Shown here one piece after another: positions 55,868 through 63,171 of a stretch of DNA of 64,000 nt (within the stretch, counting starts at the first letter, position 1; every line of letters starts with the position of its first letter). The notes beneath the pieces were generated by a model. It made no database searches. It was not told where the DNA came from and saw only the letters and a list, made by a program, of their open reading frames with translations. Location of the stretch: positions 1,837,001-1,901,000 of the forward strand of contig OU015322.1 in assembly GCA_907163225.1 (NCBI GenBank). Direction: 5' to 3'. Source of the DNA: an uncultured Rhodocyclaceae bacterium. GTDB taxonomy: Bacteria > Pseudomonadota > Gammaproteobacteria > Burkholderiales > Rhodocyclaceae. The translations under genes were made by a program, and so were the position numbers.

Positions 55868-55907
55868 AAATTTCGTTTTTGGCCAATTTTTCCGGTTGAC
55901 CGCAGCA
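55868..55907 (+). repeat. Dispersed element, copy 16 (3' of the SNF2 gene), near-consensus
   Basis: It reads AAATTTCGTTTTTGGCC, then AATTTTTCCGGTTGACCGCA, then GCA. It starts directly after the TAG stop. It is the best match together with copy 6. Confidence 0.92.
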
Positions 55908-55992
55908 GCAGGGCTGTTTGGCAAAAACCGGCAGGGTGGTTCAACTGACCGACATCGCTGTTTGCCGCCAGCGCAAAAAAGCGGCCGCTAAA

Positions 55993-56493
55993 TCAAGCCA
56001 AGAAGGCAGTCGAGCCAAGCCGATCCAGCAAGCCGTCGAGCGCAAACGCGACGGATTTTTCACGAACAGCAGCACGATCGCCAGTGAACTGGCAGGTAAG
56101 GGCCTCGCAGCCACCATCTTTACTGGCCCAGGCAAAACAGACGGTACCCACTGGCTTCTGTGGCGAACCGCCCCCAGGCCCGGCAATACCCGTTATCGCC
56201 AGCGCCCAGTCAGCGCGGCTGTTGGCCAGCGCCCCCTGCGCCATGGCCCTGGCCACCGCCTCCGAAACCGCGCCATGACGCGCCAGCGTCGTTTCCGGAA
56301 CGCCCAACATCTCGATCTTGGCAGCGTTGGAATAGGTCACAAATCCGCGGTCAAACCAGGCTGAACTCCCTGCAATTGCCGTTACCGACTGCGCCAACCA
56401 GCCGCCAGTGCACGACTCTGCCGCCGCCAGCCATTCGCCGCGATCAATAAGCAATTCGCCGAGACGTTCGGCAAGCTTTTCCAGTTCATTCAT
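55993..56493 (-). CDS. pncC: PncC, nicotinamide-nucleotide amidohydrolase (CinA C-terminal type)
   Basis: The ATG at 56493 gives a 166-aa stand-alone CinA C-terminal domain, shown by AAAESCTGGWLAQSVTAIAGSSAWFDRGFVTYSNAAKIEMLGV and ITGIAGPGGGSPQKPVGTVCFA. It deamidates NMN to nicotinate mononucleotide in NAD recycling. The name CinA reflects competence operons in other bacteria, but the enzyme function is the firm one. The longer frame upstream is antisense to mobA. It diverges from mobA. Confidence 0.93.
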   Translation of the reverse strand: MNELEKLAERLGELLIDRGEWLAAAESCTGGWLAQSVTAIAGSSAWFDRGFVTYSNAAKIEMLGVPETTLARHGAVSEAVARAMAQGALANSRADWALAITGIAGPGGGSPQKPVGTVCFAWASKDGGCEALTCQFTGDRAAVREKSVAFALDGLLDRLGSTAFLA

Positions 56494-56526
56494 AATGGCC
56501 AATCCTAGCACGCCCCTCCGAAACCC

Positions 56527-57138
56527 ATGCCCGAAACCACGATGCCTTCCGCAACACCGCCCGGGAACTCTATTACCGGGGTGATCCTGGCCGGCGGATT
56601 GGGCACTCGCATGGGTGGCGTGGACAAAGGCTTGCAACACTTCAAACAGCAAGCGCTTGTCAGTCATGTCGCCACCCGGCTTGCCCCGCAGGTAGGCCAC
56701 CTGATGATCAATGCCAACCGCAATGCAGATGAATACGCTGCCCTCGGCTATCCGCTGATCAGTGATCGCATCACGGGCTTTGCCGGGCCACTGGCCGGGC
56801 TTCAGGCGGCGCTCAGTGCAGCTGAAACACCGCTGGTGGTCACGGCGCCTTGTGATTCGCCCTATCTTCCGCTTGATCTCGTTTTCCGTCTGCACCAGGC
56901 GCTGGAAGCAGCCCATGCAAAACTCGCCATCGCCAAGGCTGGCGGGCGTTTGCACCCGGTTTTCTGTCTCTGCCGAACATCGCTGCGCCCTGCACTGGAA
57001 ACCTACCTGCGGGGTGGTGGCCGCAAAGTAGCGCAGTGGTGTTCAGAGATGCAGGCTCTGGAAGTCGACTTCTCCGACCAGCTTGAAGCATTCGGAAACT
57101 TCAACACACTCGACGATCTGGATAAAAGCATTCGTTAG
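56527..57138 (+). CDS. mobA: Molybdenum cofactor guanylyltransferase
   Basis: A 203-aa nucleotidyltransferase with GVILAGGLGTRMGGVDKGLQ (GTP-binding loop), GPLAGLQAAL and TAPCDSPYLP (Asp of the metal site). It attaches GMP to the molybdenum cofactor to make MGD, needed by NapA in this window. Two ATG starts (56527, 56542) are possible; the core is not affected. Confidence 0.95.
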   Translation: MPETTMPSATPPGNSITGVILAGGLGTRMGGVDKGLQHFKQQALVSHVATRLAPQVGHLMINANRNADEYAALGYPLISDRITGFAGPLAGLQAALSAAETPLVVTAPCDSPYLPLDLVFRLHQALEAAHAKLAIAKAGGRLHPVFCLCRTSLRPALETYLRGGGRKVAQWCSEMQALEVDFSDQLEAFGNFNTLDDLDKSIR

Positions 57139-57167
57139 GGATATCACGTACCTGTGGAAAACCGATA

Positions 57168-57195
57168 TTGCACCGCAACACAAGTCATCTATACT
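57168..57195 (+). promoter_or_regulatory. Putative sigma-70 promoter of the 60-aa gene
   Basis: TTGCAC (57168-57173), 16 bp, TATACT (57190-57195). It lies 43 bp before the ATG at 57238. Good pattern match, not verified. Confidence 0.55.
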
Positions 57196-57237
57196 CGGCG
57201 GGCAGGAATAAAATTCGACCATAAATAGAGAACAGCC

Positions 57238-57420
57238 ATGACCGTCAAAATCCATTACCGCATCACCCAGGACCGCGCAGGCATCCCTCAGGACTTCGCC
57301 GGTGCCCGCCACTTTGTAGTCCGCGACAATGAGGCCATCGAAGACACGGCAAAGCACCAACTGGCCGCCGACTACCAGGTTCCACAAAGCGCCGTCGTCA
57401 TCAGCCGAATCGAAAGCTGA
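57238..57420 (+). CDS. Small protein of 60 aa, unknown function
   Basis: The product is soluble and slightly acidic, with no membrane segment or Cys. It reads MTVKIHYRITQDRAGIPQDF ... ADYQVPQSAVVISRIES with a beta-alpha-beta feel. Upstream there is a promoter-like pair and a GAGAA ribosome site. Codon use is normal for the window. I do not recognise a family. It may be a real monocistronic gene between mobA and cytochrome c5. Confidence 0.6.
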   Translation: MTVKIHYRITQDRAGIPQDFAGARHFVVRDNEAIEDTAKHQLAADYQVPQSAVVISRIES

Positions 57421-57599
57421 GCTTTTCGCCAGCAAGAAGGCAGACAGTTTGGCCGGGAACGCCGTAACGGGTGTCCCGTATTTCTTGCGTCCAGGGTCAA
57501 GACATTGTGCGCCGCGTCAATTTGCCCACTCCGGCAGGCAACGACATTCTGTTACAGAAGGCTACGAAAGAACGACAGACTTCAGAGAGGCGGCAACCT

Positions 57600-57680
57600 A
57601 CACTGCAGTTGTGCATTGAACCCCTCCTCTCGAAACCCCCTTTCGAGAATTTCAACCCCGCCACTGGCGGGGTTTTTTTT
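57600..57680 (+). ncRNA. Candidate small RNA with C-rich hairpin loop
   Basis: The 3' end has two hairpins. One is TCTCGAAA-CCCCC-TTTCGAGA (57628-57648), with a loop of five C. The second is the terminator at 57654-57680. The sequence CCCCTCCTC just upstream is complementary to a Shine-Dalgarno. This is the layout of C-rich anti-Shine-Dalgarno regulatory RNAs. The 5' end and promoter are not determined, so the start given is arbitrary. It may instead be the 3' UTR of the 60-aa gene. Confidence 0.3.
57654..57680 (+). terminator. Strong intrinsic terminator
   Basis: The stem AACCCCGCC/GGCGGGGTT with loop ACT is followed by a run of T to 57680. Confidence 0.93.
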
Positions 57681-57743
57681 GCTCAGCAGTCGCTCCAGAT
57701 AGTTATAATCTCGTTTTCTATATATAGCACTGGGGTCTTCGGC

Positions 57744-58187
57744 ATGGCTGAGAAACACTCTTCCAAGGGCATCATGTGGGCGACGATTGGCATCGCTGTC
57801 GTCCTGATTGCCATTATTTATCCGCTCACCAACAAGTCGTTCAATTCTGCCGCCACCTCCGGCGCAGGTAGCGATGATGCCGACATTCGCATCCAGCCGG
57901 TTGCCAAGTTCGAACTGGCCAAGGCCGAAGCGCCTGTCGCCACTGGCCCTCGCGATGGCGCAACGATTTACAACACGGTTTGCGGCGCCTGCCACAACAG
58001 CGGCGCTGCGGGCGCCCCGAAGATTGATGACAAGGGCGCATGGGCCCCGCGTTTGGCCCAAGGCAAGGATGCATTGATCAAGAGCGTGACCAACGGCAAG
58101 GGCGCAATGCCGGCAAAGGGCGGCGCCGTGCTGTCCGATGAGGAAATCAAGAGCGTCGTTGAATACGTGATGGGCAAGGCCAAGTAA
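57744..58187 (+). CDS. Membrane-anchored cytochrome c5
   Basis: A 147-aa protein with an uncleaved N-terminal membrane helix (GIMWATIGIAVVLIAIIYPL), a flexible linker and one haem domain. It has C80-GAC83-H84 and the cytochrome c5 style ending KGAMPAKGGAVLSDEEIKSVVEYVMG, which includes the axial Met. It carries electrons in the periplasm, probably to an oxidase. The upstream frame extension has no ribosome site, so I use the ATG at 57744. It is followed by a perfect terminator. Confidence 0.92.
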   Translation: MAEKHSSKGIMWATIGIAVVLIAIIYPLTNKSFNSAATSGAGSDDADIRIQPVAKFELAKAEAPVATGPRDGATIYNTVCGACHNSGAAGAPKIDDKGAWAPRLAQGKDALIKSVTNGKGAMPAKGGAVLSDEEIKSVVEYVMGKAK

Positions 58188-58203
58188 GTCTGGCTCGCAT
58201 GAG

Positions 58204-58231
58204 AAAAGGGAGGCCGCGGCCTCCCTTTTTT
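58204..58231. terminator. Terminator of the cytochrome c5 gene
   Basis: A perfect palindrome (GGGAGGCCG/CGGCCTCCC, 58208-58225) is flanked by A-run and T-run. It is very similar in design to the rpoH/napB terminator. Confidence 0.92.
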
Positions 58232-58239
58232 GTTGACGT

Positions 58240-58264
58240 AAAAAAGGCGCCTCGTGGGCGCCTT
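58240..58264 (-). terminator. Terminator of the Ala/Lys-rich gene
   Basis: On the minus strand, GGCGCC-CACGA-GGCGCC is followed by a run of six T. It lies about 50 bp after the stop of the gene at 58315. Confidence 0.85.
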
Positions 58265-58314
58265 GCTCAGACTGCGGCTTTTGGAGGGCCGCAGCTGACG
58301 TCCTGCAGGGATTC

Positions 58315-58650
58315 TTACTTGGCGGCTGGTGCAGCAGCCTTGGCTGCTTCTGGAGCGGCGGCCGGCGCAGCTTTTTTGACCACTTTCTTGGCTTTCTTGG
58401 CCTTCGCCTTGGCCGGCGTTGCGGCCGGCTTGGCAGCTGGTGCAGCTTCGTCTTTCTTCATTTCCGGGGCCGCTGCCGGCTTGGCTTCCGGCGCTTTGAC
58501 GGCTTCAGCAGCCTTCGGCATTTCCGCTTTGACGGCGGCGGCAACCGGGGCTGCGGCGGCCTTCACTTCGGCGACGGCCGGCTTGATGTCAGCCGCGTGG
58601 GCGACGCCAAAAGCGGTAGCGAGGATGATGGCGACGAGTTGCTTGGTCAT
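58315..58650 (-). CDS. Exported Ala/Lys/Pro-rich low-complexity protein
   Basis: A 111-aa protein with a clean signal peptide (MTKQLVAIILATAFGVAHAA). The mature part is almost only Ala, Lys, Pro, Glu and Val, with a basic centre AKAKAKKAKKVVKKAAP like the tail of histone H1-type proteins, but in an exported protein. It has its own terminator. The opposite strand carries an open frame of similar length, which I regard as a shadow of the Ala-rich codons. The function is unknown. Confidence 0.7.
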   Translation of the reverse strand: MTKQLVAIILATAFGVAHAADIKPAVAEVKAAAAPVAAAVKAEMPKAAEAVKAPEAKPAAAPEMKKDEAAPAAKPAATPAKAKAKKAKKVVKKAAPAAAPEAAKAAAPAAK

Positions 58651-58790
58651 TTTTGTATCTCCAGAGGTTGTGTATTCGGTTTTTGATCCGGCTTTGCGAA
58701 ATCGCGCTGCCTTGTGCCGAATAACGCGGCTGCTTGCTGCCCGGATGTCATCGAGAAGGTAACCACCTGTAACGCGGAGTGACCAACTCG

Positions 58791-60782
58791 TTAGCGCTTG
58801 TTTCCCGCCAGCATGGCCTTCATGGCGTCAAGCCGGGCGTTGCCGGTTGCCTTGTCGGGCCGGGCATCCTGCTTGCCGCCGGTGAACCGGACGTCTTCCT
58901 TGCCCATTTCATCGATGAAGCGCGACGGCTCGCAGGGAACAAACTCTCGCGCCTGCTTGCGGCGCTCGCAATAGGAAACATTTAGCGTGTGCTGGGCGCG
59001 GGTGATGCCGACGTACATCAGGCGGCGCTCCTCCTCGATCTTGCCCGGATCGACTGATTCCCGGTGCGGCAGGATGCCTTCCTCGACGCCGACCAGAAAG
59101 ACGTGCTTGTATTCCAGACCTTTGGCAGCGTGCAGCGTGGACAACTGAACGGCGTCGTAATCCTCGTCATTCTGCTTGTCGAGCATGTTGATCAGGGCGA
59201 TGCTCTGGGTCAGATCCACCAGCGTCTTGCCGTCGAGTTCGCCCTTCTTGTTCAGCCAGTTGGCAAATTCGCAGACATTGGTCCAGCGCGTTTGCGCCGT
59301 CCGCTCTTCTTCGTGGTCGTAGAGGAAGGTTTCGTAGTCGATGGCCTTGAGCAGATCAGGCAGGACTTGATGCGCCGGCTCCTTGCTGGCCCGCGACTGG
59401 GTGCGGTTGATGAAGTTGCAGAATTCGAGCAGGGGTTCGAGCTGGCGGGGCTGGATGCGGTGCTCCAAGCCTTCCTCGAACGCCGCCTGAAATAGCGAAA
59501 TGTGGCGCTCGCCGGCGTAGATGCCAAGCACTTGCAGCGTCGCCGCGCCGATGCCGCGCTTGGGTGTGGTCGCCGCGCGAATGAAGGCCGGGTCGTCGTC
59601 TTCGTTGGTCAGCAGACGAAGATAGGCGGTGATGTCCTTGATTTCGGCCTTGTCGAAGAAGGATTTGCCGCCGGAGAGCAGGTAGGGAATGCGGTGATCG
59701 CGCAGGTATTCCTCGAAAATCCGCGCCTGATGATTGGAGCGGTAGAGGATGGCGTAATCCTTGAACTTGCCGCGATGCTCGAACTTGTGCGCCTGCAGTT
59801 TCATGACCACGCCTTCGGCCTCGGCGTCGTTGTCACGGCATGCATTGACGTAGATCGGTTCGCCATGACCGAGGTCGGACCACAACTTCTTGTCGAACAG
59901 CTTTTCGTTGTTGGCGATGACGTTGTTGGCGGCCTTGAGGATTCTTACGGTCGACCGGTAATTTTGCTCAAGTTTGATGACCTTGAGCGCAGGGAATTCG
60001 GTTGGCAGCTTTTTCAGGTTTTCAATGTCGGCGCCACGCCAGCCGTAGATCGCCTGATCGTCGTCGCCCACCGCCGTAAATTGGGCGCGAACGCCGGTCA
60101 GCAGCTTGAGCAGCTGGTACTGGCAGGCATTGGTGTCTTGGTATTCATCGACCAGCAGATAACGCAGGCGGTTCTGCCATTTGTTGGCGATTTCAGGATG
60201 CTCGGTAAAGAGCTTCACGGGCAGGCCGATCAGATCGTCGAAATCAACCGCCTGATAGGCCTTGAGCGTCGCTTCGTAGGACAGGTAGGCATGGGCGGCC
60301 AGCTTTTGATGCTCGTCGGTGGCCAGATGACGCGCCGCTTCAGGCGTGATCAGCCCGTTCTTCCAGTTCGAAATGGTCGACTGCACGATGCGCAGCGTCG
60401 CCTTGTCAACGGTGCCGGCCGTTTCGCTGATGATGCCGGCGCAATCGGCCGAATCAAAAATCGAAAAACGCGGCTTGTAGCCGAGCGCCTTGGCCTCTTC
60501 GCGCAGGATGCGCACGCCGAGCGAGTGGAAGGTGGAAATCTGCAGCTCGTCGGCCTGCGGCTTGGAGAGAAGCTTGCCGATGCGCTCCTGCATTTCCTTC
60601 GCCGCCTTGTTGGTGAAGGTAATGGCGGCGATATTGCGCGGATTGAACCCGCAGCTTTGCACCAGATAGGCTATTTTCTGCGTGATGACCCGCGTTTTGC
60701 CCGAGCCGGCGCCTGCCAGCACCAGCAAGGGGCCGTCGAGGTAATGGATCGCTTCGCGTTGCGGGGCGTTGAGGCCGGACAT
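58791..60782 (-). CDS. rep: ATP-dependent DNA helicase Rep (UvrD/Rep family)
   Basis: A 663-aa superfamily 1A helicase. It has LVLAGAGSGKTRVIT (Walker A, residues 23-30), ITFTNKAAKEMQERI, YLLVDEYQDTNACQYQLL, AVGDDDQAIYGWRGAD, LEQNYRS, STLHAAKGLEYKHVFLVG and RRLMYVGITRAQ. Sequence and size fit Rep better than UvrD. It helps replication forks pass obstacles. A dispersed repeat lies about 80 bp upstream. Confidence 0.93.
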   Translation of the reverse strand: MSGLNAPQREAIHYLDGPLLVLAGAGSGKTRVITQKIAYLVQSCGFNPRNIAAITFTNKAAKEMQERIGKLLSKPQADELQISTFHSLGVRILREEAKALGYKPRFSIFDSADCAGIISETAGTVDKATLRIVQSTISNWKNGLITPEAARHLATDEHQKLAAHAYLSYEATLKAYQAVDFDDLIGLPVKLFTEHPEIANKWQNRLRYLLVDEYQDTNACQYQLLKLLTGVRAQFTAVGDDDQAIYGWRGADIENLKKLPTEFPALKVIKLEQNYRSTVRILKAANNVIANNEKLFDKKLWSDLGHGEPIYVNACRDNDAEAEGVVMKLQAHKFEHRGKFKDYAILYRSNHQARIFEEYLRDHRIPYLLSGGKSFFDKAEIKDITAYLRLLTNEDDDPAFIRAATTPKRGIGAATLQVLGIYAGERHISLFQAAFEEGLEHRIQPRQLEPLLEFCNFINRTQSRASKEPAHQVLPDLLKAIDYETFLYDHEEERTAQTRWTNVCEFANWLNKKGELDGKTLVDLTQSIALINMLDKQNDEDYDAVQLSTLHAAKGLEYKHVFLVGVEEGILPHRESVDPGKIEEERRLMYVGITRAQHTLNVSYCERRKQAREFVPCEPSRFIDEMGKEDVRFTGGKQDARPDKATGNARLDAMKAMLAGNKR

Positions 60783-60862
60783 GGGGCTTCCAAAAAGCGG
60801 CGCCCCGGCAAAGCGGGGCGCGTTGGATGGGTTGCCTGATTTTAACCCAGTGCTTCAGTACT

Positions 60863-60893
60863 TAAAATTGGCCATTTTCCCGGTTGACCGTGG
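60863..60893 (+). repeat. Dispersed element, copy 17 (upstream of rep)
   Basis: It reads AAAATTGGCC, then ATTTTCCCGGTTGACCG, then TGG. It lies between the rep start and the 3' end of the next minus-strand gene. Exact core and GGCC block. Confidence 0.88.
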
Positions 60894-60925
60894 GGTCGGG
60901 CCTGACTACCAGAGTCGAAGGAGTC

Positions 60926-61243
60926 TCAAGCCAGGTCGTCTATGCCCTTGGCGGCCATCGGCAGCAAGCCCGGCTTGATCAACTGATCTGCCGCAGCCCC
61001 CAAGGCAGTTACTTGCAACGCCAGGTCGTGAGCATCCTGCAAGACGTGCGCACCGCCATTAAAGGTGCCGATAGCGCCCGCCTCGATTTCCGACATTTCC
61101 TGCTGCAAGCTACGCTGACGGTCGCCGTCGGCCCCCTCCAGCGCATCGATTCGCCGAATACGTTCGCCTGGCGCAGGGCGCACCCACTCGATCGACTCTT
61201 GTGAGTGACGCGGTGACTGGCTGGTAAGGCGGTCAAGTTTCAT
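60926..61243 (-). CDS. Hypothetical 105-aa protein
   Basis: The ATG at 61243 has AGGAG seven bases upstream, which supports a real gene. The product starts MKLDRLTSQSPRHSQESIEW and has a helical C-terminal half (GGAHVLQDAHDLALQVTALGAAADQLIKPG). No signal peptide or known motif. It is in line with the DUF4197 gene upstream, so it may be the end of a pilT-pilU-DUF4197 transcript. Confidence 0.55.
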   Translation of the reverse strand: MKLDRLTSQSPRHSQESIEWVRPAPGERIRRIDALEGADGDRQRSLQQEMSEIEAGAIGTFNGGAHVLQDAHDLALQVTALGAAADQLIKPGLLPMAAKGIDDLA

Positions 61244-61294
61244 TCGAGGGCTCCTGTGCCCTCGATAACGACACGAACGCCGCCTGGCTTTAGG

Positions 61295-61981
61295 TCAGAG
61301 CGCGCCGAAAACGTTTTTCAACAGTGCGCTGCCAGCCTCCATCGGGTTGGCGCGCAGCTTCTTCTCTTCTTCCGCGATCATCAGGAACAGGCCATCCATC
61401 GCCTTCTGGGTCACGTAGCTGTCGACATCGGCGCTTTTCTTGTCGACCAGGCCGGCGCTGGCGGCCTTGCCTGCGAAGGTGTTGTACTGCTCGGCCAGTT
61501 TCAGCTTCTTGGTTTCCTTCTTGACGATGGGCATGAACTTGGCGGTGAGCTGGTCGGTGGAGGAACGCTTGAAATACTGCGTCACGCTGTCCTCGCCGCC
61601 GGTCAGAATGTCCTTGGCGTCCTTGATGCTCATTTTCTTGATCGAGGCAGTGAGAATCGGCTTGGCTTCGGCCACGGCATTTTCGGCGGCGCGGTTCATG
61701 GTTTCGATCAACTGGTCAGCCTGCTTGCCCATGCCGAACATGCGCAGGGCCGAATCGGCTTTTTCCAGATAGCCGGGCAACTTGATCTTCACCTTGTCGT
61801 TGCCGAGAAAGCCGCCATCCTTGCCAAGCGATGCAACGGCATAGTCGGCGCCCTTGGCCAGCGCTTCCTTGACGCCGGCACTGGCATCACCGGTCGAAAT
61901 GGCATCCAGCGCCCCGGCCTGGGCGAGTGCTGCGGTCAACGTGAAAAACAGGGCAAAAACGGGTTTCAGCAGGCGGCGCAT
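61295..61981 (-). CDS. DUF4197 exported protein
   Basis: A 228-aa protein with signal peptide MRRLLKPVFALFFTLTAALA and the DUF4197 pattern: LDAISTGDASAGVKEALAKGADYAVASLGKDGGFLGNDKVKIKLPGYLEKA, AAENAVAEAKPIL, AKDILTGGEDSVTQYFKRSSTDQL and a final NPMEAGSALLKNVFG. Periplasmic, of unknown function. The signal-peptide core VFALFFTLTAA is encoded by a dispersed repeat. It lies 17 bp after pilU. Confidence 0.85.
   Translation of the reverse strand: MRRLLKPVFALFFTLTAALAQAGALDAISTGDASAGVKEALAKGADYAVASLGKDGGFLGNDKVKIKLPGYLEKADSALRMFGMGKQADQLIETMNRAAENAVAEAKPILTASIKKMSIKDAKDILTGGEDSVTQYFKRSSTDQLTAKFMPIVKKETKKLKLAEQYNTFAGKAASAGLVDKKSADVDSYVTQKAMDGLFLMIAEEEKKLRANPMEAGSALLKNVFGAL
61928..61962 (-). repeat. 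Dispersed element, copy 18 (DUF4197 signal peptide)
   Basis: On the minus strand it reads CCCGTTTTTGCC, then CTGTTTTTCACGTTGACCGC, then AGC. The core is exact. It is in sense orientation, in the same frame as in dsbA. Confidence 0.88.
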
Positions 61982-61998
61982 GGGGTTCTCCTAGCGGG

Positions 61999-63135
61999 TT
62001 AAACGATGTCGAGGTGACCGATGCCGGTCGTCAGATCCCGATCCTGGGATTCCTTGCCGTGCAGCTTGATCTGCAGGCGCAGGTCGTTCAGCGAATCGGC
62101 GTTGCGCAGAGCGTCTTCGTAGGTAACCTTGCCGGCCTCGTAGAGATCGAACAGCGCCTGGTCGAACGTCTGCATGCCGAGTTCGCGGGATTTCTTCATG
62201 ATTTCCTTGATTTCATGGACATCGCCCTTGAAGATCAGATCAGAAATCAGCGGCGAATTGAGCATCACCTCGATCGCCGCCATCCGCCCCCGGCCGTCCT
62301 TTTTCGGAATAAGGCGCTGAGAGACCAAGGCGCGCAGATTCAGAGAGAGATCCATCAGCAGCTGATGACGGCGCTCTTCCGGGAAGAAGTTGATGATGCG
62401 ATCAATGGCCTGGTTGGCGCTGTTGGCGTGCAACGTAGCCAGACACAGGTGGCCGGTCTCGGCGAAGGCAATGGCGTAGTCCATGGTGTCGCGGTCGCGG
62501 ATTTCACCCATCAGGATGACATCCGGCGCCTGGCGCAACGTGTTTTTCAGCGCCGGCCCCCAGTCGTCGGTATCAACCCCGACTTCGCGCTGCGTGACGA
62601 TGCAATTCTTGTGTTCGTGCACGTATTCGATTGGGTCTTCGATGGTGATGATGTGGCCGTACGAATTTTCGTTGCGGTAATCAACCAGCGCTGCCAGCGA
62701 GGTCGTCTTGCCGGTACCGGTGCCGCCGACGAAGATGATCAGGCCGCGCTTGGTCATCGCCAGATCCTTCAGCACGGGTGGCAACTGCAGCTCGTCGAGC
62801 GTCGGGATGCTCATGTTGATCGTCCGGCAGACAACGCCGACCTTGCCCTGCTGGACCAGCGCATTGACCCGGAAACGACCGATGCCAGCCGGTGAAATGG
62901 CGAAATTGCATTCCTTGGTCGATTCGAATTCCGACGCCTGACGGTCGTTCATGATCGAGCGCGCCAATTCGGCGGTGTGCTGCGCGGTCAGAACCTGATT
63001 CGAGACCGGCGTGATCTTGCCGTCGAGCTTGATGGCCGGCGGAAAGCCGGCCGTAATGAACAGGTCTGAGCCCTTCTTTTGCGACATCAGGCGCAAAAGA
63101 TCGTGCATGAATTTCATTGCCTGATCGCGTTCCAT
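61999..63135 (-). CDS. pilU: PilU, type IV pilus retraction ATPase accessory protein
   Basis: A 378-aa secretion-type ATPase: GGTGTGKTTSLAALVDYRNE (Walker A), IITIEDPIEYVHEHKNCIV (Asp box), ILMGEIRDRDTMDYAIAFAETGHL (Walker B) and HLCLATLHANSANQAIDRI (His box). PilU differs from PilT by LHANSANQAIDRIINFFPEERRHQLL and a longer C-terminus. It works with PilT in pilus retraction, needed for twitching and natural transformation in many bacteria. It follows pilT by about 35 bp. Confidence 0.93.
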   Translation of the reverse strand: MERDQAMKFMHDLLRLMSQKKGSDLFITAGFPPAIKLDGKITPVSNQVLTAQHTAELARSIMNDRQASEFESTKECNFAISPAGIGRFRVNALVQQGKVGVVCRTINMSIPTLDELQLPPVLKDLAMTKRGLIIFVGGTGTGKTTSLAALVDYRNENSYGHIITIEDPIEYVHEHKNCIVTQREVGVDTDDWGPALKNTLRQAPDVILMGEIRDRDTMDYAIAFAETGHLCLATLHANSANQAIDRIINFFPEERRHQLLMDLSLNLRALVSQRLIPKKDGRGRMAAIEVMLNSPLISDLIFKGDVHEIKEIMKKSRELGMQTFDQALFDLYEAGKVTYEDALRNADSLNDLRLQIKLHGKESQDRDLTTGIGHLDIV

Positions 63136-63171
63136 ATTTTCCCCTTGTTTATTCTGCTAAATACCGCCGGA

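Larger units (their letters stand above)
57421..57743. other. 323-bp gap without genes
   Basis: It holds a two-hairpin structure ending in a strong terminator (57628-57680) and the promoter region of cytochrome c5, with TATAAT at 57704-57709. From 57421 to about 57600 I see no convincing coding region. A frame runs through but lacks a ribosome site. Confidence 0.6.

Noticed and set aside
55918-56364. Plus-strand open frame opposite pncC
   Set aside because: Antisense to a clear CinA-family domain; no recognisable protein.
58199-58762. Plus-strand open frame of 187 aa opposite the Ala/Lys-rich gene
   Set aside because: The minus-strand frame has a signal peptide and a terminator; the plus frame is an Ala/Gly-rich shadow without a ribosome site.
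59940-59970. CGGTCGACCG near an A/T stretch in rep
   Set aside because: It encodes the conserved helicase motif LEQNYRSTVRIL; the resemblance is likely chance.
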